In this document: positions 44,971 to 56,776 of the stretch, piece after piece
Layout: each line of letters opens with the position of its first letter
Numbering within the stretch: position 1 is the first letter of the stretch
Assembly (NCBI GenBank): GCA_033296885.1
Contig: MU863903.1
Span: 186,001 to 250,000 of the forward strand
Length of the DNA stretch: 64,000 nucleotides
Source: Triangularia verruculosa
Lineage: Eukaryota; Ascomycota; Sordariomycetes; Sordariales; Podosporaceae
Direction: 5' to 3'
Position numbers and translations under genes: made by a program
Notes under the pieces: model-generated
What the model was told of the DNA's origin: nothing
Database searches by the model: none
What the model saw: the letters and a program-made list of their open reading frames with translations, nothing else

Positions 44971-47751
44971 ATGTCATCCGCGTACTACTTTCAACAGTTC
45001 AACGACATAATTGGGAAGCCAAACCCAGACTCCACGGAGGCACCCGGCATAGCGCACACGGAATCTTCAGCCATCCTCACCGTGACGGTGACTGGTGCTG
45101 CCGAAAATGGAGCCGGTAAAGTGGAGGACAGCGCCAGGCCTTCACCCGCATCGCATAATTCAGGGTCGTCTGTCGTTCAATCAAAAGACAACGATCCCAT
45201 TGCATCACAGATTGACGTCCAAATGGCTACAAGCGACAGCGGAGACAGAGCAAACCTCGAAGAGCAGCAAAAATCCTGGATTTCAACAGTTAAGAGAGTA
45301 GTCCAGTTCAAGGATCTGCGCAATAACGAACGCGTTGTTCCTGTTGAGGATTTCACACGTCGTCGTCCCGAAAGAGCAAAGAGCAACAAGGCCAAATCAG
45401 TCGACGGCTTGTTCAAAGAGTATTCGATGGTCCTTCGCAGGATTCTTGGGCCCGATCTTCGTTTGAAGGACTACCGTCTTGAGATTCAATCCCGAGGTTT
45501 ACGTGACGTTTTTTCCGCATCATTGGGAAACCGTTCAAGGAACTGGATCTCGAATCGCCGTCAATCATCATCCGGTATCCGTTTCGATGTCTTTTCTTTC
45601 TCCGACACGATCTCCAAGATATCACACGTGAGCAGAGCGATACATCCAACAAGCATACAATATCCTTTGAGACACAGGAGGACATCAAGCAGCTTTTAGA
45701 TTTTATCCAGAACGAGCCGTATTTGCAGGACTTGGTAGAGGAGTACGACAAGACTGTGGCGAGGGGTAAATATAGGGAGGATTTAGTGTGGACCCTTTTC
45801 CGTCCCCATGAGATGGTTTACAAAACAAGCTTGACCGAGAAAGCCTTCCCTGAGTTCTGTGGACTGATTCAGTCGGTCAAAGTATCTGGCCAGCCTGGAG
45901 ACCCAATCGAGTTGACAATTCTAGCCGGCCATCATGATGGCCGCCGCTTTGGCCTCAGCAAGATATCTCAAAAGCTGCGTCCGACGGCGAGTGAGTCCAT
46001 TCGCGACATCAACACCGAGAACCTACCTGTCATTCCCATGAGGTTCCTGTCCGCTTCTCATCAAGCCCAGATCAAGGCCAGGTTATTGAAAAGAGGGAAA
46101 GACTACATTCGATACTCTGAAACGCAGTTTTCCATGCTAGACTACAAAGGGCCTGTTGTGGTCGATAAGAAGGAGACCGACAAGCTCTTGGCTGCTTTTG
46201 ACAGCTCTTCTCGGAGCGGCTTTAATTGGAGTTGGGAGGTATGTCTACCATCACGAACCCTGAGTACCTTCTGAAATACTAACAAAACAAATTATCAAGA
46301 CTAGCCAACGTGTCGTCGTCGATCGGACTGTCTCGGATGAAGTTGCTGAAATGGATGACAGGCCTGACGACTTTCCGGTCGCGCCCTCTGTTCGTCATTT
46401 TCTCGAAGGGACTCGACGGATACAGCTTTCAACAGAAACGCCAGATGAGTGCGAAGCCCGCGACAAAGCCCGCATTGCTATCGGGAATATTGGAGATGGT
46501 AGCAGCGACAAAAGCGAAAGCACAAGTGAGACGTCTGATGTCGAAGAAAAACACGTGGAGCTCTACGATGAGGACTATATTATCTGCGACCCTTACATTG
46601 TCGCCTTCTTACTCAGGAACAAGATGTGGGCCGGGGTTAAAGTGTCAGGGCTCCGGGAGATCCGTTGGCGAGCTGACCCATATGAGCACTTGCAAATGCC
46701 GGAGGAAAAGAAAACCATCATTCGTAGCCTAGTGATGGGATTTTCAGCCAAAGGTTCAAAGCAACGAAGAGATGGAGGTCTGGTCAAAGGCCATGGCGCC
46801 AGTAGCCAGGAAAAATGTACAGATGATGATGGCAGCGATGATTCCGATGACGATTTTGACGATTTCATTGCCGGTAAGGGCAAGGGACTTATTTTCCTGC
46901 TTCACGGCAAACCTGGGTTGGGGAAAACCCTTACAGCGGGTAGGCAAGCGCTGGTGAACGTTTCCCGACATCGGCAACATGCTGACGTAGTCGATAGAAA
47001 GTGTAGCGGAGAGCACCCGAAGGCCACTCTATCAGATCTCAACCGGCGAGCTGGACACCGGAGTCCAGGGGCTTGAAGATCAACTCACCAAAATGTTCCG
47101 TGTCGGCCTTCGATGGGGTGCGGTTGTATTGCTCGACGAGGCCGACGTATTGATGACGGAAAGGAAAACAACAGAGTTGCAGAGAAACGCGATCGTTGCA
47201 GGTACGAACAACACCAACTTCCTATGTCTTCCAACATGAGTACCTTACCAGGCAGTGGTGAGTGAGTCTGCTAACAGAAGCCGACAAACCGGACAGTCTT
47301 CCTCCGCATGATTGAATATTACCAAGGCATGCTCTTCCTCACCACCAACCGTCTCTCCGACTTTGACCCAGCGTTCTACAACCGTATTCACATGAGCATT
47401 GAGTATCAAGCCCTCAGCGCTGAAGAAAGGGGCAATATTTGGCGTCAGCACTTGACTAGAGCCCAGAAGGCGAGCAGAAACCGCCGTTTGTGGAACGACG
47501 AAGCGTACCGTCTTCTGGGACAGATTGAGACGAACGGCAGAGACATACGCAACACAACAAAGACGGCGTTCAACTACGCTCAGTCGCGAGATGAGGACCT
47601 CAGCATTACTCACGTCACAACCATGATGCGGAATAACTTCAGCAGCAAGAGCCCAGAGTTTCCGGACATTCTCAAACAATTGGAGATATTACACCAGAGT
47701 CTTGTCAATCAGACTGAAGAGCAAGACAGGGGGGAGATCGTGGAGAAGTGA
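44971..47751 (+). pseudogene. DUF7025/AAA+ ATPase with one frame break
   Basis: Exons 44971-46238, 46300-46939, 46998-47201 and 47297-47751. Introns have GTATGT, GTAGGC and GTACGA donors and phases close. Within exon 1 the frame changes by -1 at a T6 run (45509-45514). Before it the protein reads DLRLKDYRLEIQSRGLRDV; after it, IIGKPFKELDLESPSIIIRY and then DLVWTLFRPHEMVYK. Without the change, translation stops at 45699. If the frame is continuous the product is about 855 aa: N-terminal disordered region, DUF7025-type domain, then the ATPase with Walker A GKPGLGKT (about 628) and Walker B VVLLDEADVLM (about 680). Arginine-finger sequence TTNRLSDFDPAFYNRI and a lid domain follow. Large paralogous families of such ATPases occur in Pezizomycotina, role unknown. 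Single-base loss by mutation or by sequencing are both possible. Confidence 0.7.
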
Positions 47752-48046
47752 TAACAAGCGATTGGGTCAACGGGATAAGCTTTTTTTCATTATAAGGAGG
47801 ATTTGGGTTAATGATGAATCATGAGATTGAACTTTCTATAGAGAAGTTATGAAAAGCGTTGCCAAGACCTCGTAGAAATCTTATCCCCTCTCAATAAGTA
47901 AGCAAACAGGCAACATACAACAGTTCCATCGTCAAGACCCCCACCAGTACCAAATACCGAAGAAATGAAGTTCTAACCGCTCAAGCAACAATACACCCCG
48001 CAGGGCCTTAAGGAACAGAGGAGACGCGGAGGACATCCTCAGTCAA

Positions 48047-48406
48047 ATGTCGAGTTCAACAACATGGTCTCACAAGAGTCAACGACATGGCCTCACTAAG
48101 AGTCAACAACATGGTCTCACTAAGAGTCAACAACATGGTCTAACCAAAAGCCACCGACAAACTCTCAAACCTCATCATGGAGTTCCCACGGACCTAGAGC
48201 CCATTGGAGAGGACTCCTCTGTGGCTGTGCTTACCCGGAAGCCATCGGTCATTCCATTGTCGTCCCTGGATAACTTCCGAGACCAGGGACCTTCACGAAT
48301 TCCAAGAGACATTCTACTGGCGCATTACCCCCCCATGCCCCCCTCCGGGTTGGAGTTCTACATGGCCACCGAACCTTACACTTACATCAATCATGCTCAC
48401 AAATAA
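48047..48406 (+). CDS. small ORF with LTKSQQHG repeats
   Basis: 119 codons, AAATG start, 295 bp after the AAA+ gene. The first 35 residues are 24-bp tandem repeats encoding HGLTKSQQ units. The remainder (SSLDNFRDQGPSRIPRDIL…PSGLEFYMATEPY) has varied, protein-like composition. No TM segment, signal peptide or known domain. It could be an orphan gene, the last exon of a longer gene, or a relic; no upstream splice partner was found. Confidence 0.4.
   Translation: MSSSTTWSHKSQRHGLTKSQQHGLTKSQQHGLTKSHRQTLKPHHGVPTDLEPIGEDSSVAVLTRKPSVIPLSSLDNFRDQGPSRIPRDILLAHYPPMPPSGLEFYMATEPYTYINHAHK
48052..48150 (+). repeat. 24-bp tandem repeat, about 4 copies
   Basis: Unit AAGAGTCAACAACATGGTCT plus CACT, with copies starting at about 48074, 48098 and 48122 and degenerate copies on both sides. 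Copies differ at one to three bases. Length 24 keeps the reading frame of the ORF that contains it. Confidence 0.85.
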
Positions 48407-51400
48407 GCCTTTATAATTAAGCCCTCGCAACGCGGAATTGAAGCCCTTGCACTTAACGCCCTCGCAATTAAAACTTGAGAAATAGAGCCATAAAATAGAC
48501 GTCTAGCCTAGCAATTAACCCTCAGGCAAGCGCAATTTAAAGACTCGGCTTACATTTACGCGTAAACGACGGCATCGACATCAGAATAGAAGATCACCTG
48601 GTCTTACCACACTTAAATATCAACCCACACTATAATTTCTATAAGAGAATATACAGGCATATGATAATAGTTGTAATTCTTGGTAGCTGGCATTCACGGT
48701 ACTCAGATACCCCATCAGGAGTGTGGTTATAGTCTCCCGGACAAACTGTCTGAAATTCAGTCATGAATGAGGGTCAGCTACCTAGAGAATCAGATTGGTA
48801 AGTATATTGGCACCTAAAATGAAAAAGAAAGTCCATGTTCAGAGGCTTTCGAAGACCACAGTTATCCTCTCGTTGCTCACTTGAAGACAGCTTCCATTGG
48901 AATCGCACTTTTTCTCACTGAACTCGACCTTAACCCCCTTCCATCCTTGAACATGCAACTCATCACCGTCCACAGACAGGTTGGTCTGGCGAAATGACGC
49001 TGCGATGCACGTCACCGACCTAGGTACATACCCGAAATCAACTCAGGCCGCCCAAAATGGCCGACCTCCTGCCTAAAGCGTTCTCGACTATTGACATGGA
49101 ATGATCAGTGACACGATCAACCGCCGCACGCCACAACTCCACTCACCTTTCTCATCCCATGTCATGTCTCGATCTCATCACACTTATTGTGCGGCGCTGT
49201 TCCTTGCCGTGCTTGCCAAGGTGCCGACTTGCGGCTACATCACCCAGTCTTCAATACTCAGACATCGAAAACTGAGTTGATTCTTGTTCGAATATCAGGA
49301 GCGCCTATCACCATCTCCATCATCACCAACGGTATCTATAGAGCACGAACACAGAGCTTCTCGAAAGAAATAAATCAGCCTGGGCCACTCGCCAGAATGG
49401 TGCTGCCTCTCGCGTGTGCTATCGCAAGAGGGGACTATGGCCTCGCTTAATGAACACCTCAAGTATATTTCGTCTGCCTCGCCAAAAGACGACACAAGAG
49501 ACTTCAGGAGCTTAACCCAGCAACATTAAAGAAAATGGTGAACGGCAAAGAAACGAAACGTTGAGATTCGCCTGAGAGTAAGCCCAAAACACCATGATAT
49601 CAATCTTCTGAGGTTGATCTTCTACGCCGCAGGCTCCCAAGAAAGCCTCAACCTCGTATTGCCTTAGCCGAACCGAAGGATTGAAACACCGAAACAAAAA
49701 CAAAGACAGATACCGATAAAGCTGCCCGGGGTTTGAATTCCGGTTTGTCTTGGATCTCTTGAGTAAACACTGAAGGCTAACCTCGGCATGCTTGCCCAGG
49801 TAGTATCTCGCCTTTACGCATCATCTGCACTTAGCCAATTTCTCTCTCTCACTCCAAAACTACCATAACCTAGCTAGTGTCTGTCTGCCGGATCACACAT
49901 TATCAAGATAGTGTTGAGGTTGGATGACGAGTAAAACGCATGTACTTCATCGTACATACGTAAGATATCAGCAGGGTAGGGTAGTAGATAATTGCATCTT
50001 GCGTACCTCGTCATCCTCCCGGAGGTAAACTCACCGGTTGATGTTAAATGTTGAACTCATACCTCTGAGCCATATCAATCAACCTGGAATGTGCTCACCT
50101 GCCCACTAACACGATCCAAGATCATCAACCAAATCCCATCTGTAGCAAAGAGGCACATATTTCCCACACTTCCGTACTTTTGAACCATAGATATTTCTTT
50201 GATCGACAAACGCACAAAACCCCCCAAAAGTGTAAGTTGAGAAACATGTCCACCCTCGAACAGCCTCGAAAAAGGGAAAGCACTTTCACCGCCGCCAACC
50301 CACCTCCATCTCGCATCTACCGGCCCTCAAAACGTGTCTGAAAAGCCCATGAACAACCCCCAAGCGATACGCCCCCCCCCGCTCACCCGCTGAGCCAATC
50401 GCCTGCATTTACATGTCTCGTGGTCGTTTTCCTTACCGCTTGTCCCACCGTGTGTACAGTGAGTGTGTATGTGGTAAGCCTCTCGGTATGCCTGCGATAT
50501 GACAGCAACACAAAGTCATGTGCAATACCAGGTACGGTATTAAGTGCAAAGTCAAAACGACCCAGGTCTCGGTAAAAAAAAAACAAGGTGAAAATATCAA
50601 TGTAGCATTTCTGCATTCCCATCACCTGTCATATAAATACGAAAAGAAAATGGTGAAGGATCTGCAAGGTGAAGGCGTAGACGACATCCGAATCGGCCGT
50701 CCTGTATGTATGTAACATATCATACTAAAAAATGAGGGGGTTAAAAGAACCAACAAACATACATCTCCGTCGGCCGCTTCTCTCGAGGTTAGAAATTGAA
50801 AGAAAAGCTGTTGTTACTGACTGTTTTGGCTGTTTGGTGGTGGCTTGAGGCATCTAAGTCGGGCATTCGGGTACCTTACCTTACACATACTAGATCCTGT
50901 GGCTTGCAGGTTTTCGGTGACACTTTACTGTGTAAGATGTAAGGCGCTCACTCATCGTTCCCATCATGAACCAACAACCCCATCGTCAACCTTATCCCTG
51001 AGAAGCCTAGAGCTTCGAAAGACCATCCCGTCCACAGCTCAAAAAATCCAATCGGTCATCTCGGGATCTCCAAACCATCAAACACCCTCACGATGTCCCG
51101 TCTCTTTTCTGAGAACTTTTCCCCTGTGCCACTTCACCTGCCCCGCGTTCAGTCTCAATATTACCTTACCTTCCTTTGGTCCTCCTCTTGGCCTGCGTCT
51201 CTGCGCCGCAGACTACCATGGGGAAAACGGCAGCACAAAACTCACAAATCGAGCCACCTCATCGTCGTGGTGTATGATGTGTGTGTGGGTGTGGCCCTCC
51301 CTTTACTCGGCCCTGACCAACCAGCTCACGAATCGGACATCTTTGTTCAGCCATCCCATCTTAGCCGAGTTGGGCTTGGATGCAAGGTCCCCATATCAGG

Positions 51401-53832
51401 ACCTCAATATTTGGACCTCGTTCTCATGTTTGTTTGGTTCTTCCCATTGATGCCCAACATACATAGGATCGAAATATGCAACCCTTCCACAGCAGCTTGA
51501 AACAGGTCGAGGAGATCATGTGATCCATCCCGTGAGACTTTGAGGTTGTGAGTGGATGGCTGGAAAAAAAGATGACTACTTGATTGTTAGGCTGGTGGTG
51601 GATGAATGTGAGAAGTGACAGAATAATATGCCATCAGTCCGTCGTCATCAGGGGGCATGCATGTCAGCAAGCTAAACAAGCGGTATGACCTTGATCCTTG
51701 AGGACCGAGGGTGCGGTAGGATATCTCAAACATCATGAACCAAAAATCTTTGGTGTCTTCGTCAAGGCTCGGGCTGTGATCCTGTTCCTTTACCATGGAA
51801 GAGGGATCTCAAACTCGGCGGTTGAGGATCGTGCTGACCCCGACGACCGAAGCAGCCGCGCTGACATGGCTGTCAGACGGACCAAGATGAGAAGTCGGCA
51901 TCACCACCGTGCCAGATATCACTTGTATGAGCCCTTTTCCGCAGCCTCGATGCGTGCTATGTGTGTGAGAGTGTCCCCTCCAGATGTTCGGCAGTTGGTC
52001 GTGGAACGTGGTCAAACGTGGACCTTGGTAAGGCTCTGGTCTCAAATAGATGAAGCCTGAGGGAGCCCGGCCAGCAGGGCTAATCACGGCCGAGAGTCAG
52101 GTCTTGAGGCTCTCAATGGTCGCGAGAAGGTCATGGCGATGGAGAAGCCCCGGAGTCCGGAACCGCAGCATCGTCAGAGAGGCTCGGGAAAAGCCCTCTT
52201 GCCAAGCCACGAGTGCCTGTTGATTGTTTTGTGAGCCTGCGAGTCTTAAAAACCGCGTGGTCGAATCAGAAGAACGAATTCATTTTTTGATACTTGCCGT
52301 CAACAACAAACCCCGCCTGGTGAACCAGTCATGGAACAAACCTCGCGGGAGCTAAAGACAGAACCTGGCCCTGGTCTGCCTTCTTTATGCCTTCCAAACC
52401 TCCAGGAACGGGCATCTTGCATCGGAGAGACATGATTGGCTTGGGGGCCAAGCTACTCGGGCCTTACATCCACTGCCACGTCAACGAAGGGACTCCTGCC
52501 ACTGTAACCCCCGGTGCCGCACTTTTTTTTCGGGACTTTTCTTCTGGCCAACGGCAGGACCGGGCTTTGCGTGGTTCAACGGGCCCGGCCCGTGATGCGG
52601 AGAGCCAAGTCCAAGTCAGGGGCAACGTGCTCCGCCCTATTGTCCAGTGAAGCTGTCCCATTCGACTGTGATGATGGCCCATTAATACCGCACCTATTAT
52701 TGAGTGGCACCAACGAACTACATCTTCTCGGAATCTAGTTTCAGCCCTGTTTGCTGATCGATTCCAAGCCTCAACACCATCGTCAACTGGGCGGTTTCAA
52801 GATGTTCGTTTGGCCTCAGCACGCCTTTGGGTGTGTTCACAAGCTGCGACATCGAGCCCGCCGTCTGCCGTGCCCGACTTTCATGCGTACACTACTTCTC
52901 TCACAAGCGGGGAGGCCATGAGGTGTGAGGGTCCTGCGCATCAATTACACGCTTGACAGGTGGGTTGTGTTTATCCAGAAATCAAGTATGGCTGCTGGTG
53001 TTACCCTGGATGCTTGGCCTGTGATTCGGTGACAAGAGGGCATTCATTGTATGCAGGGAGGAATCGAGATTTGTTCCCTTGACAGACAGCTGAACCGGCT
53101 CACACTCTTGATGCCGCATCAACCCAAACTGGAAAAAGCGGTCGGGCTTATCTCCTCGGCTTCTGACTTGCACCGTCGTGCCGGTCTCCCACTATTGCAG
53201 GCCGGTTGTCGATCGACGGGAGATGGCGCAATTGCATAGCGACCGGAGGGCTTGGAGAAAATGTCTGTGAGGATTCTCGCACGGACTCTTGATGCTTGAA
53301 TGGAGACGGTACCATTGAGTGCTGGCGGCTGCTCGCGTGTGAGGCTTGTGTCTGATTGGTGCTGTAGGCGACTTGCTGCAAAGAGAAGCTGCGGCACACC
53401 AATATCTCGTCCTGCCAGATTGATTGCAGCGGAGGGGAGGCTCTCCGGCCCAAGAATACTGCTTCAAGTCATCCGAAAAGACTGGCTCCTGCCTGTCGAA
53501 CTGTACGTCTGTGGTTGGTCACCGTTGCTGGTGTTATGCAGGAACCATCGTGTGGACGATGTGGGCGTTGTTCCATTGTGTCTCGCGCCCATTCCCTCAC
53601 TGCATGGCTGTGAGAGAGTAATGATGGCGATGACTGAGACTGGTGATTCAGGTCGGCTGTCCCTGAAATGGAGAGGTTTTTTTAAGCATTTGGTACCTGG
53701 CATCGATCAACAGGGGCCATTTTAACGTGGTATGGACCGTGCTCTAGCCCCGCCTCAGGAAACAGCAATTGTTGAGACAGTCCGAGACTCGGGCTGGAAA
53801 TACGAACCAGACTGTTTCTATGTGTGAATATT
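48407..53832. other. 5.4-kb gene-poor region
   Basis: Begins with an AT-rich stretch in which AATTAAGCCCTCGCAA-like phrases recur (48410-48540). Further on there are CCTAGGTACATA at 49019-49030 and a CA-rich leader-like stretch at 50950-51090 before an ATG at 51093 whose 135-codon ORF is not convincing. A 38-codon ORF at 49164-49280 has a hydrophobic start (CAALFLAVLAKVPTCG) but no further support. No transposon ORF, RNA gene or conserved protein was recognised. Confidence 0.4.
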
Positions 53833-54359
53833 CTAAATCACTTTTTTCTTCTGTCGGGAGGGTGGACCTGACCACCCACTGTCGATGGTGGGGTTACAGC
53901 GAACAGAGCAGGTGATGTCGGCGCAAATTGCATTCACATCACCCATCGACGCTGGTACCTGACGGAATACCGTTACGCAGTCGGTAGCGTGGAAGACAGC
54001 ACCGAAGACTTCTTCGGATCTGTCTGACAAGGCCTTCCATTCCGGGTTGTCGTCCTGTTTGGGCAAGAGGATCTCATCCCCCGCTTCAAACGTCAACAGG
54101 TACAGGGTTTGGCTCCTAATTAAAGTTTCAGGAACACCTGGTGCCCCATCAGCCAGTGGATGGCTGTCAGCGGCTTCTGCCAACCACCACGTCACCTCAC
54201 CTTACCTTGACCCTCAGCCGCAAGGGGAAGATGGAGGCGCTCACCGCTCACCAGCTCACCATCCAGTACCCGACTCCGACGGCCCGTTTTCTGTGAGAAT
54301 TCAAGCCACTGAGACAGGACAACAGGTTCGACACGGACCACAGTTCTGGCATCTGCCAT
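53833..54359 (-). CDS. two-exon small protein of unknown function
   Basis: Exon 1 54359-54206 and exon 2 54137-53833 encode 152 aa. The intron (68 nt) has donor GTAAGG, a good branch point CGCTGACAG and acceptor CACCAG. Splicing keeps one frame across two otherwise unrelated ORFs. The start ACCATGGCA has a strong context; another ATG lies two codons upstream. Exon 1 reads MADARTVVRVEPVVLSQWL and ends GERLHLPLAAEGQ. Exon 2 reads GVPETLIRSQTLYLLTFEAG and then DEILLPKQDDNPEWKALSDR. Composition is that of a soluble globular protein with several cysteines near the C-terminus (CADITCSVRC) and a basic end. No family recognised. The phase-consistent intron is the main support. Confidence 0.5.
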
Positions 54360-55534
54360 GGTCATGCCGTACAACACCGGCTTCTATATTACACAGTCGG
54401 CTGCCAGCTCAGGAACGACAGGAGCCTGACTTCCACAGATGGCCGCGAGAAAACGACTCGGTCGCAAGCTTCAAGCTGCAAGCACTTTAACACGATTCCG
54501 GTCTTTTCTTCCCCATGCCGCAGTGGGGCGGAGATCCCCCTCCTTGCCAACTGAGCAGCCAGGGGTTGGCCTGTCAAGACTCAACCCATGTGCAAGCCAT
54601 GCCCAGCTTGGAAGTACCAACGTACCGCCCTTGTCTTCCTTGTCTGTGACAAGTCAACACAACCGTCGAGATTCACAGGCCAACCATTCTCGAGCTTCGA
54701 GGTTTTTCTGCACAAAGAGGACCACCTCAAACCACGACTGGCATGTTGGTACCACATCCTCACACGCCAAATCTCCGACTGGCTATCTGATCGAGTCTTT
54801 CTTTTGCATCCATCAGGTACAGTAGCTCCATCAGCAAGTGCATGGAGCTAAGGCAGTCCTGTCCAGTGCCAACCACCACCACTGCGACCTCAAGCGATGC
54901 AAGTCTTTTGTGCGTCTGCTGCACATCCTTTCCAGTCCCTCGCTAGTTTTCAAGTCTCCACAAGCCCAACCTCTGTCCACCACACCCCGCCCGGCCAGTT
55001 TGTGCGAGGGGTTACCGGGGGGCGGATGGGAGGACGGGGGTACTCTAAAAGAGCCTGGTTGTTTTTCTTTTTTGGCCTGCCGTTCCCACTGCGGTTGTGT
55101 CGGGTGTTTCTGTGGGCTCGAGCACACGGCTCCGAATATATCTGCCGACTCCCCCAAAGTCGAGTGTCGTTGGCCTTCCTCATGCTGGCTCGGCTGGCCA
55201 CACCTACCGTAGTGGTGACCCCCATCTTCCCTACCCATCTCCAGTGTTGTTGAGGTTTGGAATTGGGCTTTGATTTCTTCATTTAGACGCGGGAGCATAT
55301 CTTTCTGCGTCCCGTCTTCTTGTCCTTCGTTCTCTTTTCTCTCCAGAGCCTTTCAAGGCCTTGTGCCGTCGACCTGATGCTCTCTCACCATCTGGAGTCG
55401 TTTTGTCTCCAATGGTCTTAGCTCTACTCTTCCAAGTTTGTCCCCCCCCCCCAATGCTACTGCTATGTTCTGCTCTTCCCCTCCTTTGCAACACTCGAGA
55501 GGTGTCGTGGCTGCATCCATCCTGGAAACCGATC
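54360..55534. other. intergenic, promoter of the single-pass membrane protein
   Basis: 1.2 kb. CT-rich leader at 55290-55480, including a C11 run at about 55443. Several overlapping ORFs on both strands, none with protein-like composition. An in-frame ATG at 55412 could extend the following gene. Confidence 0.45.
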
Positions 55535-56776
55535 ATGTCTACATGGCGAACCAATGCTCGTCCCGTAACGTGGGACCGAGATGTACCTGCTGTTGAACCT
55601 CGACAGCAGCCATGGAGGGGGCCGCCTTGGGCAACATACCAGACTCGATCTATGCCCGTTACAACCGTACTGACAATTCCGGCTCCAGTCCCATCCACCT
55701 CTCCAGGACCAGACGAAACATTGGCAATAACCAGTACGGTCCCGCTTTCGGAGGTATCCTTGACTTCCACCTCGACTCTAGATTCGACACAGTCGTCGCC
55801 ATTCCTTTCCTCCAGTACCCTCGCAGAGGTCCTCGTGACAGATATTATGTCCACGGATACTTCAAGCCCAGCAATCCCAACCGCCACCGATGCAGTAGCC
55901 AACGGACGGTCTTCCAGCGGCGGTGATGATGGAGGTGCAGGCAACAGGACCCTTATCATCACACTGAGTACCGTGCTCTCGGTGGTGGCTGTGGCTTTGA
56001 TTGCAGGAGGGCTATATTTATGTTGGAGATATCGACAACGGCGAGCACTATTTTTCTCACGCGGCATTACTCCTATTGATGACGACGAGATTGCAACTTG
56101 GAAGGTTCCCAGGGATGAGAAGGGTGGTTACCCAGCAGGAGACACCGATATTGAAGGTGACGCGGCATTCAGAAAGGAGACAGGAGGACCGTCTCATGGA
56201 AGACAAGTTTCGACGACTTCGATCAAAAAACCACCCAGTGTCATCGTCTACAACAACGCTCAAGGCCATGGGTATCGCCAGTCGACCGATGAGGCCCCAG
56301 GACGGCGCTCATTCACTCAACACCCGGTCTATGGCAAGATGAGCCTGGACAAGACGCTACCCCAAACTCCAATTCAGGCCAGGGCACCAAACGCGAGAGC
56401 GGGTCTCACCGATGAAACAATTCCAGGTGACGACCCATTCCTACCAAGCCCGAAGCGTCATGCATCTCGCCTATCTAAAGTACCTCCCAGCTCAGCATAT
56501 CATCGCCGGCATCATGGGCGGTCAAGGAGCTCACGAAGCAGCACTCGCAGCTTCGGAGAGTATCGATATGGAGGATCAGAAGTTGAGCTATCTCCGCGTC
56601 ACTCGCATGATCAGCTTCACTCTCGTCACCACCACTACAGCCGCAATCACTCGCGAGTTTATTCATCGTCATCTATTCCACCACGGCTATCTCTAGGCGA
56701 CGAAGGCCTAATCAATGGAGGCTCTCCGGGTCGACCACTATTCAAGGAGGACCAGATTGGGCGAGCAATTGGATGA
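55535..56776 (+). CDS. Ser/Thr-rich single-pass membrane protein
   Basis: 413 aa from MSTWRTNARPVTWDRD. An in-frame ATG at 55412 would add 41 residues with two hydrophobic stretches, which could be a signal peptide, so the start is uncertain. Residues 40-130 are Ser/Thr/Pro-rich like an O-glycosylated exterior. A TM helix TLIITLSTVLSVVAVALIAG with GLYLCWRY lies at 139-166, followed by basic RQRR and the cytoplasmic motif RGITPIDDDEIATWK, which I recall as conserved in fungal membrane proteins of this type. The tail is Ser/Arg/His-rich. The layout resembles wall-stress sensors such as Mid2, but no WSC domain is present and the resemblance is only architectural. Confidence 0.75.
   Translation: MSTWRTNARPVTWDRDVPAVEPRQQPWRGPPWATYQTRSMPVTTVLTIPAPVPSTSPGPDETLAITSTVPLSEVSLTSTSTLDSTQSSPFLSSSTLAEVLVTDIMSTDTSSPAIPTATDAVANGRSSSGGDDGGAGNRTLIITLSTVLSVVAVALIAGGLYLCWRYRQRRALFFSRGITPIDDDEIATWKVPRDEKGGYPAGDTDIEGDAAFRKETGGPSHGRQVSTTSIKKPPSVIVYNNAQGHGYRQSTDEAPGRRSFTQHPVYGKMSLDKTLPQTPIQARAPNARAGLTDETIPGDDPFLPSPKRHASRLSKVPPSSAYHRRHHGRSRSSRSSTRSFGEYRYGGSEVELSPRHSHDQLHSRHHHYSRNHSRVYSSSSIPPRLSLGDEGLINGGSPGRPLFKEDQIGRAIG

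Noticed and set aside
45509..45514. Programmed -1 ribosomal frameshift as explanation
   Set aside because: The site is not a canonical slippery heptamer and no stem-loop or pseudoknot was obvious just downstream; base loss is simpler.
50845..51450. 201-codon plus-strand ORF
   Set aside because: Overlaps another ORF of equal quality; composition is that of pyrimidine-rich intergenic DNA.
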